DNA of 9,461 nucleotides, taken from NCBI GenBank assembly GCA_022737715.1, contig JAIITD010000059.1, positions 1 to 9,461 on the forward strand. The letters run 5' to 3'. A program made the position numbers and the translations under genes. The stretch comes from Veillonella sp. GTDB taxonomy: Bacteria > Bacillota > Negativicutes > Veillonellales > Veillonellaceae. The notes under the pieces were generated by a model. The model had not been told where the DNA came from, did not search any database, and worked only from the letters and a program-made list of their open reading frames with translations. Shown piece after piece: positions 1-5,321 of this stretch (positions within the stretch are counted from its first letter, which is position 1; the number at the start of each line of letters is the position of its first letter).

Positions 1-395
1 AGGCCCATTTGAGCAAACATTTTTTCAAGGAATTCCTTACCTTTTTCAGCGATGATTTGTTGTGTTTCTTTTGAAAGCTCTTGTTTAGCTTTCACAGATA
101 CCGGAGAATCATCAACAGATTCAGCCACGTCGCGTTCATCAGTCGCAACAGGCGCATCCGACACAGCATCAGAAGTCTCAGCGATGACTTCTTTTTCTTC
201 TTCCGTAGCCGTAGCTGCTACCGTTGTATAGAACAAGCGAACTACAGCTGGTTTACGGCCAATACCTAAAAAACCATTAGAAGGTTGTTCAATAACCTTT
301 GTTTCTACCAATTCACGGCCATCTATAGAAAGTTCTGCAACCCCTTTAGCGATGGCATCTTCAATCGTTTTAGCAGATACATCGATAAATTCCAT
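1..395 (-). CDS. jag: Jag/KhpB RNA-binding protein, N-terminal part (cut by window edge)
   Basis: The reading frame starts with ATG at 395 and stays open to the left edge, giving the first 131 residues. It begins MEFIDVSAKTIEDAIAKGV and contains the Jag N-terminal signature around residues 41-49 (GFLGIGRKP). An acidic, low-complexity linker follows (roughly residues 60-100), then a helix ending at the edge. The KH and R3H RNA-binding domains expected further on lie outside the window. A strong Shine-Dalgarno (GGAGG at 400-404) overlaps the yidC stop codon, and only 8 nt separate the two genes, so translation is probably coupled. In the family, Jag (KhpB, SpoIIIJ-associated) binds RNA and works with KhpA; its role with YidC is inferred mainly from their conserved neighbourhood. 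The call rests on the N-terminal domain and the context. Confidence 0.93.
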   Translation of the reverse strand, partial: MEFIDVSAKTIEDAIAKGVAELSIDGRELVETKVIEQPSNGFLGIGRKPAVVRLFYTTVAATATEEEKEVIAETSDAVSDAPVATDERDVAESVDDSPVSVKAKQELSKETQQIIAEKGKEFLEKMFAQMG

Positions 396-403
396 AGTGC
401 CTC

Positions 404-1060
404 CTATTTATTAGCTTCTAAGCCTTTGTAAATAAAATGTTGTTGCACCAATTGGAACACATTGGATACAATCCAGTAAATAACAAGACCAGATGGGAAG
501 TTCAAGGAAATGTAACCGATGAACAATGGCATAAAGATTTGCATAATCTTTTGTTGTTGTGCAGCGGCACCACTAGCACCCATACCAGTTTGTCGGGACA
601 TAAGCCATGTTGACAAAGCACTCAATACTGGCAAAATGTAGTATGGATCTGCTTCGCCAAGGCTAGGAAGCCATAAGAAATGTTCGAATTCAGGATTGTA
701 AGGATATCCTTGCAATGCGTAGAAAATAGCGATCAAGAACGGCATTTGCACCAATAAAGGCAAGCAGCCAGCCAATGGGTTTACGCCCATTTCTTTGTAC
801 ATAGCGCCCATCTCAGCTTGTAAACGTTGAGGGTCGTTTTTGTATTTTTCTTGAAGCTCTTTCATGCGAGGTTGTAACTCTTGCATTGCTTTCATAGATT
901 TAATTTGTTTTACTGTCAACGGCGCTAAAATCGCTTTAATAATGACAGTAATGATGATAATAGCCACCCCATAGCTTGGGAAGCCGACCATGTCAGTGAA
1001 GTTGAAAGCATATGTCACAAGTGTGCGCATAAATTCAACTAAATAGTTAAAAATTTCCAT
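404..1060 (-). CDS. yidC: YidC/Oxa1-family membrane protein insertase, short Gram-positive-like form
   Basis: Encodes 218 residues. The frame extends upstream to an ATG at 1138, but the start at 1060 (MEIFNYLVEF) has AGGAG six bases ahead, while 1138 has no Shine-Dalgarno, so I chose 1060. YidC inserts membrane proteins on its own or with SecYEG. Visible features: hydrophobic segments at about 31-48, 96-117, 139-155 and a paired stretch 173-205; the charged cytoplasmic hairpin after the first segment (residues 51-90, including KQIKSMKAMQELQPRMKELQ); and the NPLAGCLPLLVQMPF motif at 94-108. The periplasmic P1 domain typical of proteobacterial YidC is absent, and no lipoprotein signal peptide of the Bacillus SpoIIIJ type is seen. 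The groove residue that is usually Arg is Lys42 here (VIIKAILAPLT). It is followed by jag and preceded by yidD. Confidence 0.95.
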   Translation of the reverse strand: MEIFNYLVEFMRTLVTYAFNFTDMVGFPSYGVAIIIITVIIKAILAPLTVKQIKSMKAMQELQPRMKELQEKYKNDPQRLQAEMGAMYKEMGVNPLAGCLPLLVQMPFLIAIFYALQGYPYNPEFEHFLWLPSLGEADPYYILPVLSALSTWLMSRQTGMGASGAAAQQQKIMQIFMPLFIGYISLNFPSGLVIYWIVSNVFQLVQQHFIYKGLEANK

Positions 1061-1193
1061 TGTTTCTCCTTCGAGTGCAGGTCTAAATTGGGTTCCTTCG
1101 CGCATCCATATATCGTTATGGTATGGTCTAAATTTCATCCATACAGATGCTCAGGTATTTCCAAAACTGTGCTCGCTTAGACGAATATTATTT

Positions 1194-1259
1194 GTGAAAG
1201 TTTTCACTAACGCCATTTTACTATTGCTTGTGAAAGCCCTAACTAGCGTTAGCTTTCAC
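1194..1259. repeat. Mutually exclusive inverted repeats in the yidD-yidC gap
   Basis: The 209-bp gap between yidD and the chosen yidC start holds overlapping complementary blocks. The arm at 1246-1259 (GCGTTAGCTTTCAC) can pair with 1230-1243 (GTGAAAG, bulge CC, CTAAC) or with 1194-1213 (GTGAAAG, six-base bulge, CTAACGC). The second partner also folds on itself (GTGAAA-gt-TTTCAC, 1194-1207). In the transcript running leftwards into yidC these are alternative hairpins. No U-rich run follows them, so they are not a standard intrinsic terminator. A regulatory function is inference. Confidence 0.5.
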
Positions 1260-1269
1260 CAAAACCAAT

Positions 1270-1524
1270 CTACGGAACGGGATCATACCCGCCCTTGTGG
1301 AATGGATGACAACGCAAAATGCGTTTTAGCCCAAGCCAGCTACCTTTCAAAGGACCATATTTTTCAATGGCCTGCAGAGTATATGCGGAACAAGTGGGAT
1401 AATATCGGCAACATCCCGGTTTGAGAGGGGAAATGGCAATCTGATAGAAGCGAATAACGAGCCATAAAACAAAGGTAACCCCTCGTTTTATAAGATTTAA
1501 TAAAGTTATACATGTATCTTTCAT
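1270..1524 (-). CDS. yidD: YidD, membrane protein insertion efficiency factor
   Basis: Encodes 84 residues from the ATG at 1524, which has a GGTGA Shine-Dalgarno about five bases upstream. In-frame ATGs further out at 1536 and 1608 lack such a site, and the 1608 codon lies inside a hairpin arm. YidD is a small peripheral inner-membrane protein that helps YidC-dependent insertion. The family core is complete: an N-terminal amphipathic/hydrophobic helix (about 8-30), then ISPLKPGCCRYYPTCS (31-46), a second helix (AYTLQAIEKYG), and the C-terminal block LRCHPFHKGGYDPVP (70-84) with its conserved Cys and His. Length matches the usual 70-90 residues. It lies between rnpA and yidC, the standard place. 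The 121-nt gap from rnpA, unlike the tight spacing often seen, contains a strong hairpin. Confidence 0.93.
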   Translation of the reverse strand: MKDTCITLLNLIKRGVTFVLWLVIRFYQIAISPLKPGCCRYYPTCSAYTLQAIEKYGPLKGSWLGLKRILRCHPFHKGGYDPVP

Positions 1525-1598
1525 AGAATTCACCATGATTGGATTGGCGTATGTATCTAAGACAGTTCCACCAAATCCATATACCTCATAATACGCGA

Positions 1599-1639
1599 AT
1601 AGGACCAAAGCATAGCGCTGTCCATGCTTGTGGTCCTAT
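1599..1639. repeat. 15-bp hairpin between rnpA and yidD
   Basis: Arms at 1599-1613 (ATAGGACCAAAGCAT) and 1624-1639 (ATGCTTGTGGTCCTAT) are complementary over 15 bp with one bulged G at 1630. The loop is 10 nt and itself contains the palindrome AGCGCT. It begins 7 nt beyond the rnpA stop codon in the transcribed (minus) direction. No run of T follows on that strand, so a simple Rho-independent terminator is not supported; an RNA processing or stability element is possible. Confidence 0.6.
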
Positions 1640-1645
1640 ATAGGA

Positions 1646-1993
1646 TTATACTAAGAGCTTGCTTTTACGCAATAAGTACAGTATTTCCTTTTCCGCTCGT
1701 TCATAGGTTGCGTCCTTCAGAGGGCCACGTCCAACGATAACAATATGATACCCTTCGCGAATTTGATGCTGATTGAGGCGATACACCTCTTTCATAAGGC
1801 GACGTGCTCGATTGCGTTCAACCGCACAACCCACCTTTTTACCCGTTACAAATCCGATGCGAGTCTTTTGCTTCGCTACAGGCATACGATATAACACACA
1901 CATGCGTCCTACCTCGTACTTACCATGCTTATACACAAGGCGATATTCATTATTGTTTATAATACGTCTCGTTTTATCTAAGCGGTAATCCAT
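1646..1993 (-). CDS. rnpA: Ribonuclease P protein component
   Basis: Encodes 115 residues, the usual size. RnpA binds the RNase P RNA and helps it recognise the 5' leader of precursor tRNAs. The defining motif is at about residues 51-70 (GKKVGCAVERNRARRLMKEV), which holds the RNR signature at 60-62. The N-terminal MDYRLDKTRRIINNNEYRLV fits the first helix, where the family normally has a phenylalanine or tyrosine facing the leader-binding cleft. The start at 1993 has only a weak, distant Shine-Dalgarno (AGGA about 16 bases upstream). Expression may therefore depend on read-through and coupling from rpmH, whose stop codon is 79 nt upstream across a terminator-like hairpin. That would keep RnpA well below ribosomal protein L34, as known in other bacteria. 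Confidence 0.96.
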   Translation of the reverse strand: MDYRLDKTRRIINNNEYRLVYKHGKYEVGRMCVLYRMPVAKQKTRIGFVTGKKVGCAVERNRARRLMKEVYRLNQHQIREGYHIVIVGRGPLKDATYERAEKEILYLLRKSKLLV

Positions 1994-2017
1994 TGTATCG
2001 TCCGAGTCCTATAGAAT

Positions 2018-2046
2018 AGAAAAACTTGGCAAGAGCGCCAAGTTTT
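2018..2046 (-). terminator. Attenuator-like hairpin between rpmH and rnpA
   Basis: On the minus strand the sequence is a 10-bp stem, AAAACTTGGC / GCCAAGTTTT (arms 2037-2046 and 2021-2030), with a 6-nt loop. The distal arm runs into TTTTTCT, which gives the U-tract of an intrinsic terminator. It starts 26 nt past the rpmH stop. Since rnpA lies just beyond and has no separate obvious promoter, this is best read as partial termination lowering rnpA relative to rpmH. Confidence 0.72.
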
Positions 2047-2072
2047 CTGAAAGCTCTTGCTGAGCCATTATA

Positions 2073-2207
2073 TTATGCAGATAAGCGTTTTCTGCCTTTA
2101 GCACGTCTTCTTTTTAATACGAGACGGCCACCGATAGTTTTCATGCGTTCACGGAAACCATGGGTACGTTTTCTCCAAAGAGTATTTGGTTGATATGTAC
2201 GTTTCAT
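2073..2207 (-). CDS. rpmH: 50S ribosomal protein L34
   Basis: Encodes 44 residues: it starts MKRTYQPNTLWRKRTHGF and ends RRRAKGRKRLSA. The length and the MKRTYQP start with the KRTHGFRxRM core and the basic C-terminus are diagnostic for L34, a small protein of the large ribosomal subunit. The ATG at 2207 has a strong Shine-Dalgarno (GGAGGTG) about eight bases ahead. It is the first gene of the leftward operon rpmH-rnpA-yidD-yidC-jag. Its leader contains a near-consensus promoter, consistent with the high expression needed for a ribosomal protein. Confidence 0.98.
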   Translation of the reverse strand: MKRTYQPNTLWRKRTHGFRERMKTIGGRLVLKRRRAKGRKRLSA

Positions 2208-2260
2208 TAGTAAAACACCTCCTCGTTATATATTTGTTTTACTTATACCATAACAGGGTA

Positions 2261-2289
2261 ATTATAGAGGGAAAACGCAAATCTGTCAA
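2261..2289 (-). promoter_or_regulatory. Sigma-70-type promoter of rpmH operon
   Basis: On the minus strand: TTGACA (2284-2289), a 17-bp spacer, TATAAT (2261-2266). Both hexamers are perfect consensus. The predicted transcript start lies near 2254, leaving a leader of about 45 nt before the L34 start codon. The -35 box lies inside the left arm of the 340-bp palindrome; the mirror site in the right arm has lost both boxes. Confidence 0.88.
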
Positions 2290-2614
2290 TAAAAAACAGG
2301 GTTTTCTATATATATTTATATAAAAAAGATATGGTGTTTAGATTAAAATCTACAAGTGTAATTTGTTTGCCAGTAATATTACTACATTTAGGTAATGAGG
2401 GCTGCCTACTATTTTCTCGCTCCACCGGCCGGGTCTGTCTCCGGCCTATGGCCTCCGCAGGGCCAAAGTCGCTGCGAAAATAGTAGACAGCCCTCATTGA
2501 ACTATATCTATAAATTAGCCAAACAAATTACACCACTCAAACCTTACCTAAGCACCATATCTTTTTTAACTAATCCTTATAGATCAACACCTGTTTTTTA
2601 TTAAACAGATTGCG
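2276..2614. repeat. 340-bp imperfect palindrome centred on a GC-rich repeat
   Basis: The two sides of the 65-bp repeat at 2415-2479 are inverted copies of each other over about 138 bp. Perfectly matching blocks, left with right: AATAAAAAACAGG 2288-2300 with 2590-2602; TAAAAAAGATATGGTG 2321-2336 with 2553-2568; GTGTAATTTGTTTG 2356-2369 with 2520-2533; AATGAGGGCTG 2394-2404 with 2488-2498; CTACTATTTT 2406-2415 with 2477-2486. Between the blocks the arms have diverged by substitutions and small indels. The arms are AT-rich and carry no credible gene. The left arm includes the rpmH -35 box, so it is probably the original side. Confidence 0.85.
2415..2479 (+). repeat. GC-rich dispersed repeat, copy 1
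   Basis: A 65-bp GC-rich unit beginning TCTCGCTCCACCGGCCGGG and ending CCAAAGTCGCTGCGAAA, in sharp contrast to its AT-rich surroundings. It matches copy 4 (8881-8945) at 60 of 65 positions by my count. Internal structure: a small hairpin GGCC-tat-GGCC (2443-2453) and CGCAG...CTGCG near the right end. No open frame of coding character and no transposase is present. It could be a non-autonomous mobile element of the REP/MITE kind or a structured intergenic element; I do not recognise a named family. Confidence 0.8.
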
Positions 2615-2660
2615 CGCACCTTCCCTTAGAGAGGGAGACATGAGGTACTATTTTAGAGCA

Positions 2661-2821
2661 ACATACATACACCTCTTTTGAAATAGAACAGGCCTGTTCT
2701 ATTTTTTGAAACCCCTCATATACATACCTATTTCGAATTACTACACGCCTGTTTTATTTTTTTAGACACCATATACACATACCTATTTTAAATTAGTACA
2801 CGCCTGTTCTATTTTTAGAAT
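2661..2821. repeat. Three tandem repeats of about 55 bp with a 22-bp palindrome
   Basis: Units at 2661-2717, 2718-2770 and 2771-2821. The GCCTGTT block recurs at 2692, 2747 and 2802, exactly 55 bp apart. Units 2 and 3 share CATACCTATTT, then AATTA(c/g)TACACGCCTGTT and a T-rich tail. Unit 1 is more diverged and contains a perfect palindrome with half-sites AATAGAACAGG and CCTGTTCTATT (2682-2703); in units 2 and 3 only the right half is kept. Related CCTGTT...TATT blocks also appear in the palindrome arms at 2288-2300 and 2590-2602. The function is unknown; the position beside the origin allows a protein-binding role. Confidence 0.7.
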
Positions 2822-2848
2822 ATACATATTATCCTCACACCCTACTTA

Positions 2849-2894
2849 TGGCCCTGCTGAGGCCGTAGGCCCGAGACAACCCCAGCCGGTGTCC
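2849..2894 (-). repeat. GC-rich dispersed repeat, copy 2 (degenerate)
   Basis: Read on the minus strand, this stretch follows the core of copy 1 (ACCGGCTGGGG, then TTGTCTCGGGCCTACGGCC, then CAGCAGGGCCA) but has several substitutions and lacks both ends of the 65-bp unit. The internal hairpin GGCC-tac-GGCC is intact. It lies 65 bp from copy 3 in the same orientation. I see no clear inverted flanking arms, suggesting an older, decaying copy. Confidence 0.65.
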
Positions 2895-2959
2895 TTCTAC
2901 CCATATGAAATTTGTTTATTTTAGCTAGTTTTAGATTAAAGTAGGTTTGGTGGTCACTT

Positions 2960-3021
2960 TTTCGCGACTTTGGCCCTGCGAAGGCCGTAGGCCGGAGACA
3001 GACCCGGCCGGTGGAGCGAGA
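2960..3021 (-). repeat. GC-rich dispersed repeat, copy 3
   Basis: On the minus strand this is nearly identical to copy 1: two substitutions and a 3-bp deletion near the TCGCTGCG end (now TCGCG). It is inverted relative to copies 1 and 4. Flanks show at best weak self-complementarity (GGTCACTTTTTCGC on the left against GGGTACTCTCTCGC read from the right). It ends about 60 bp before the first DnaA box. The 60 bp in between (3025-3084) shows nothing I can name. Confidence 0.75.
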
Positions 3022-3084
3022 GAGTACCCTCTATTCCTTTACAAAAATAACTCTGCTATGATGAGTAAAGAAATTATAAAAAAG

Positions 3085-3386
3085 TTATCCACAGATTGAA
3101 TGACAATATTCCTCATTTTTGGTACAATCATAATTGAAATTGGTAAAATTATATATTTTTATAAGTTTTTTTCGGATAGTCTAGAAAAGTTATCCACATT
3201 TTTTCTCTTTTGACCTGTGAATAGTATAAACTCAGTATTTATAAGGTTGAAAGGGAATTTTATTTTCTCTTATTCACAAGTTATACACAACTTATTCACA
3301 TGTATTTGTGGTTTTTCCACAGTTTTAGAATAAGTTATGCACACAATAACGAAAGTTATGCACATTTTTAGTAAAAGTTATACACA
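3085..3386 (+). other. oriC, upstream DnaA-box cluster
   Basis: DnaA boxes (TTATNCACA) on the plus strand: TTATCCACA 3085-3093 and 3190-3198; TTATTCACA 3270-3278; TTATACACA 3281-3289; TTATTCACA 3292-3300; TTTTCCACA 3313-3321 (one mismatch); TTATGCACA 3335-3343 and 3356-3364; TTATACACA 3378-3386. A degenerate box in the other orientation lies at 3216-3224. From 3270 on the start-to-start spacings are 11, 11, 21, 22, 21, 22, so all lie on about the same helical face. An AT-rich stretch (3100-3180) separates the outer boxes. The last box ends just before the dnaA Shine-Dalgarno, so DnaA binding here should also repress dnaA. I could not settle the dnaA promoter: TTGACC at 3210 is a possible -35, but no good -10 follows. 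Confidence 0.9.
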
Positions 3387-3397
3387 AGAGGAACAAA

Positions 3398-5017
3398 ATG
3401 CAAGCAGCTGATATTAATGATATATGGGAACGTATATTACAAGTAGCAAAACAAACACTGCCGCCTGCGATTTATTCAAGTTTGAGTACTTCTCTCATAC
3501 CGATGAGTATAGATAATAATTCTATACACATTGGAGTTATGCAGAGTTTTATAAAAAGTGTCATCGAATCTCAGCAAACGGTAAGTAAGTTATTAACAGA
3601 TGCCATCCAGCAAGTGACGGGCAAACAATTAAATATGGTGTTATTGGATTTATTTCCCCTAAAAGAAGATATCCCAGCAGCACCGCAATTAGCAGATACT
3701 TTCACAGGGAATACTGCAGAGAGCACTACTACAAATACAACAGAAAATCCATCAGTAAGTGACACGGAAAGCACCATTGCCACAGCCAAAAAACCTGCAA
3801 AGCAGGAGGTTCCGTATCAAGAGGAGTTTTACACACCGGTGTACGCAGATCCTGTGTATATTAAGCGCCAAGAGGTGCACGAGTTAATTCCAGATGAGCC
3901 GATGTTTCCTGTAGAGCAGCCACAAACGGCGCAGACGTTGCAGTCTACGGATATTCCTATCGATTTGTCATCGTCCCAGCTCAACAGTGGCTATCGATTT
4001 GATAATTACATTACAGGCAATGCAAACCGCATTCCTTTTGGGGCAGCCCAAAATGTGTCGGAACATCCTGGTGGCGATTATAATCCGCTCTTTATCTACG
4101 GCCCATCCGGCCTTGGTAAAACGCATTTGATGCACGCCATCGGCAATGCCATCGTTGAAAGATATCCTAATCTCAAGGTGATGTGCACAACGAGCGAAAA
4201 GTTCATGAATTTGTTCATCGAATCCATTCGCAAGCGGCAAGGCGAGTTGTTCCGCAATACGTTTCGCAACATCGACGTATTGCTCATCGACGATATTCAG
4301 TTCTTGGAAAATAAAGAGGGCACGAAAACAGAGTTTTTCAACACCTTCAACGAATTATTAGACAATAATAAGCAAATCGTCCTCACCAGCGATACTATGC
4401 CAAACGATATGGATCAGTTCGAAGAGCGCTTGCGTTCTAGATTCCAAGCTGGTTATGTGGCAACCATGGAAAATCCAGATTTGGAAACGCGCATTGCCAT
4501 TTTGAAAGCCCTCGTTGAAAAGGAAAACAACAAAAATCGTAATCTCGTTATCGACAACGATGCTATCAACTATGTGGCGTTACAATTCGACGAAAACATC
4601 CGCGTACTACAAGGTGCTTTCAACAAACTCATCGGTACCGCATCGCTAGAACAACGAACGAGCAGCATCGATTTGGAATACACGAAGAAAACATTATCCG
4701 ACATTATCACGACGGAACGGGTAACCCTCATCGATATCGAGTCCATTCAAGACTTTATCAGTACCTATTTCAACATTAAGAAACAAGATTTGTTAGGCAA
4801 AAAACGGAAGGCCCAGTTCGCATTTCCACGGCAAATTGCCATGTATTTGTGCCGCGATGTGATTAATGAAAGCTACCCACAAATCGCAGCAGCCTTTTCC
4901 AGAGATCACACAACGATTTTGCATGCTTACGATAAGATCAGCAAGGAAATCGACAAGAATCCGGAAACAAAACAGATTATCCTAGACATCAAAGCTAAAC
5001 TGTCATCACTCAACTAA
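3398..5017 (+). CDS. dnaA: Chromosomal replication initiator protein DnaA
   Basis: Encodes 539 residues, clearly longer than the roughly 450 usual in Firmicutes. DnaA binds origin boxes, forms an ATP-dependent filament and opens the duplex. Domain I is about 1-88. Domain II is a long, Thr/Ser/Glu/Pro-rich linker of roughly 90-190, which accounts for the extra length. The domain III AAA+ ATPase has Walker A GPSGLGKT at 235-242, Walker B LLIDDIQF at 295-302, sensor LTSD at 329-332 and the arginine finger region RLRSRF at 344-349. Domain IV has the helix-turn-helix, with KKRKAQFAFPRQIAMYLCRD at 468-487 and the signature FSRDHTTILHAY at 500-511. The ATG at 3398 has AGAGGA five bases ahead. DnaA-box clusters lie on both sides of the gene, so autoregulation is likely. 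Confidence 0.98.
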   Translation: MQAADINDIWERILQVAKQTLPPAIYSSLSTSLIPMSIDNNSIHIGVMQSFIKSVIESQQTVSKLLTDAIQQVTGKQLNMVLLDLFPLKEDIPAAPQLADTFTGNTAESTTTNTTENPSVSDTESTIATAKKPAKQEVPYQEEFYTPVYADPVYIKRQEVHELIPDEPMFPVEQPQTAQTLQSTDIPIDLSSSQLNSGYRFDNYITGNANRIPFGAAQNVSEHPGGDYNPLFIYGPSGLGKTHLMHAIGNAIVERYPNLKVMCTTSEKFMNLFIESIRKRQGELFRNTFRNIDVLLIDDIQFLENKEGTKTEFFNTFNELLDNNKQIVLTSDTMPNDMDQFEERLRSRFQAGYVATMENPDLETRIAILKALVEKENNKNRNLVIDNDAINYVALQFDENIRVLQGAFNKLIGTASLEQRTSSIDLEYTKKTLSDIITTERVTLIDIESIQDFISTYFNIKKQDLLGKKRKAQFAFPRQIAMYLCRDVINESYPQIAAAFSRDHTTILHAYDKISKEIDKNPETKQIILDIKAKLSSLN

Positions 5018-5023
5018 AATAGG

Positions 5024-5215
5024 TGTGGATAACTCTGTGGATATATTGTATATAACTCTGTGGATATTGTAGAAATCAATATTTTCTGTGACTATGTGGA
5101 TAACTCAAAACAAGGTGTACACATACTTATCCACAACTGTGGAAACGCATGAAATCTAGAAAACTTTCACATGTACACACATTCACAGCGCCTACTACAA
5201 ATACTACTAAACTAA
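5024..5215. other. oriC, downstream DnaA-box cluster and DnaA-trio-like unwinding element
   Basis: This is the first part of the 304-bp dnaA-dnaN gap. Minus-strand boxes: TGTGGATAA 5024-5032 and 5095-5103 (perfect complement of TTATCCACA), and TGTGGATAT 5036-5044 and 5059-5067 (one mismatch). Plus-strand box TTATCCACA is at 5127-5135. A weak plus-strand box-like sequence ends at 5187 (ATTCACA). It is followed by GC-rich GCGCC (5188-5192) and then triplets CTA CTA CAA ATA CTA CTA AAC TAA (5192-5215), leading into an AT-rich tract that runs to the dnaN leader. In Bacillus subtilis the arrangement box, GC stretch, 3'-GAT-type DnaA-trios marks where DnaA loads on single strands and the origin opens. 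The match in order and orientation supports placing the unwinding site here; this is inference. Confidence 0.75.
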
Positions 5216-5321
5216 CAAACAAATCAAAAACATATCAGAAAACCGATCTATCGTTGATTATCTATAGAGGACCAACGAAAATCGCACAACGAATATTACA
5301 AACAAGGAGAGTATTTACGTT

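Noticed and set aside
1061..1138. In-frame upstream extension of yidC adding 26 residues
   Set aside because: No Shine-Dalgarno at 1138, while 1060 has AGGAG at good spacing and gives the normal family N-terminus.
1139..1269. Regulatory leader peptide ahead of yidC, like MifM
   Set aside because: No short frame with a start and ribosome binding site was found on the minus strand in this gap.
1525..1608. Longer yidD start at 1608
   Set aside because: The codon lies in a hairpin arm without a ribosome binding site, and the extension has no counterpart in the family; ATG 1524 has GGTGA ahead.
2306..2604. Open frames on both strands through the 340-bp palindrome
   Set aside because: They exist because the GC-rich repeat lacks stops; no ribosome binding sites, no protein-like composition, and the two frames mirror each other due to the palindrome.
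2682..2703. LexA/SOS box in the 22-bp palindrome
   Set aside because: GAAC and GTTC are six bases apart, whereas the known Gram-positive boxes use four; no damage-response gene follows.
2661..2821. CRISPR array
   Set aside because: Only three imperfect contiguous units of 55 bp with no unique spacers and no cas genes.
3100..3260. Defined dnaA promoter
   Set aside because: Candidates such as TTGACC at 3210 or TTGAAA at 3247 lack a convincing -10 at 16-18 bp, so none is reported as a feature.
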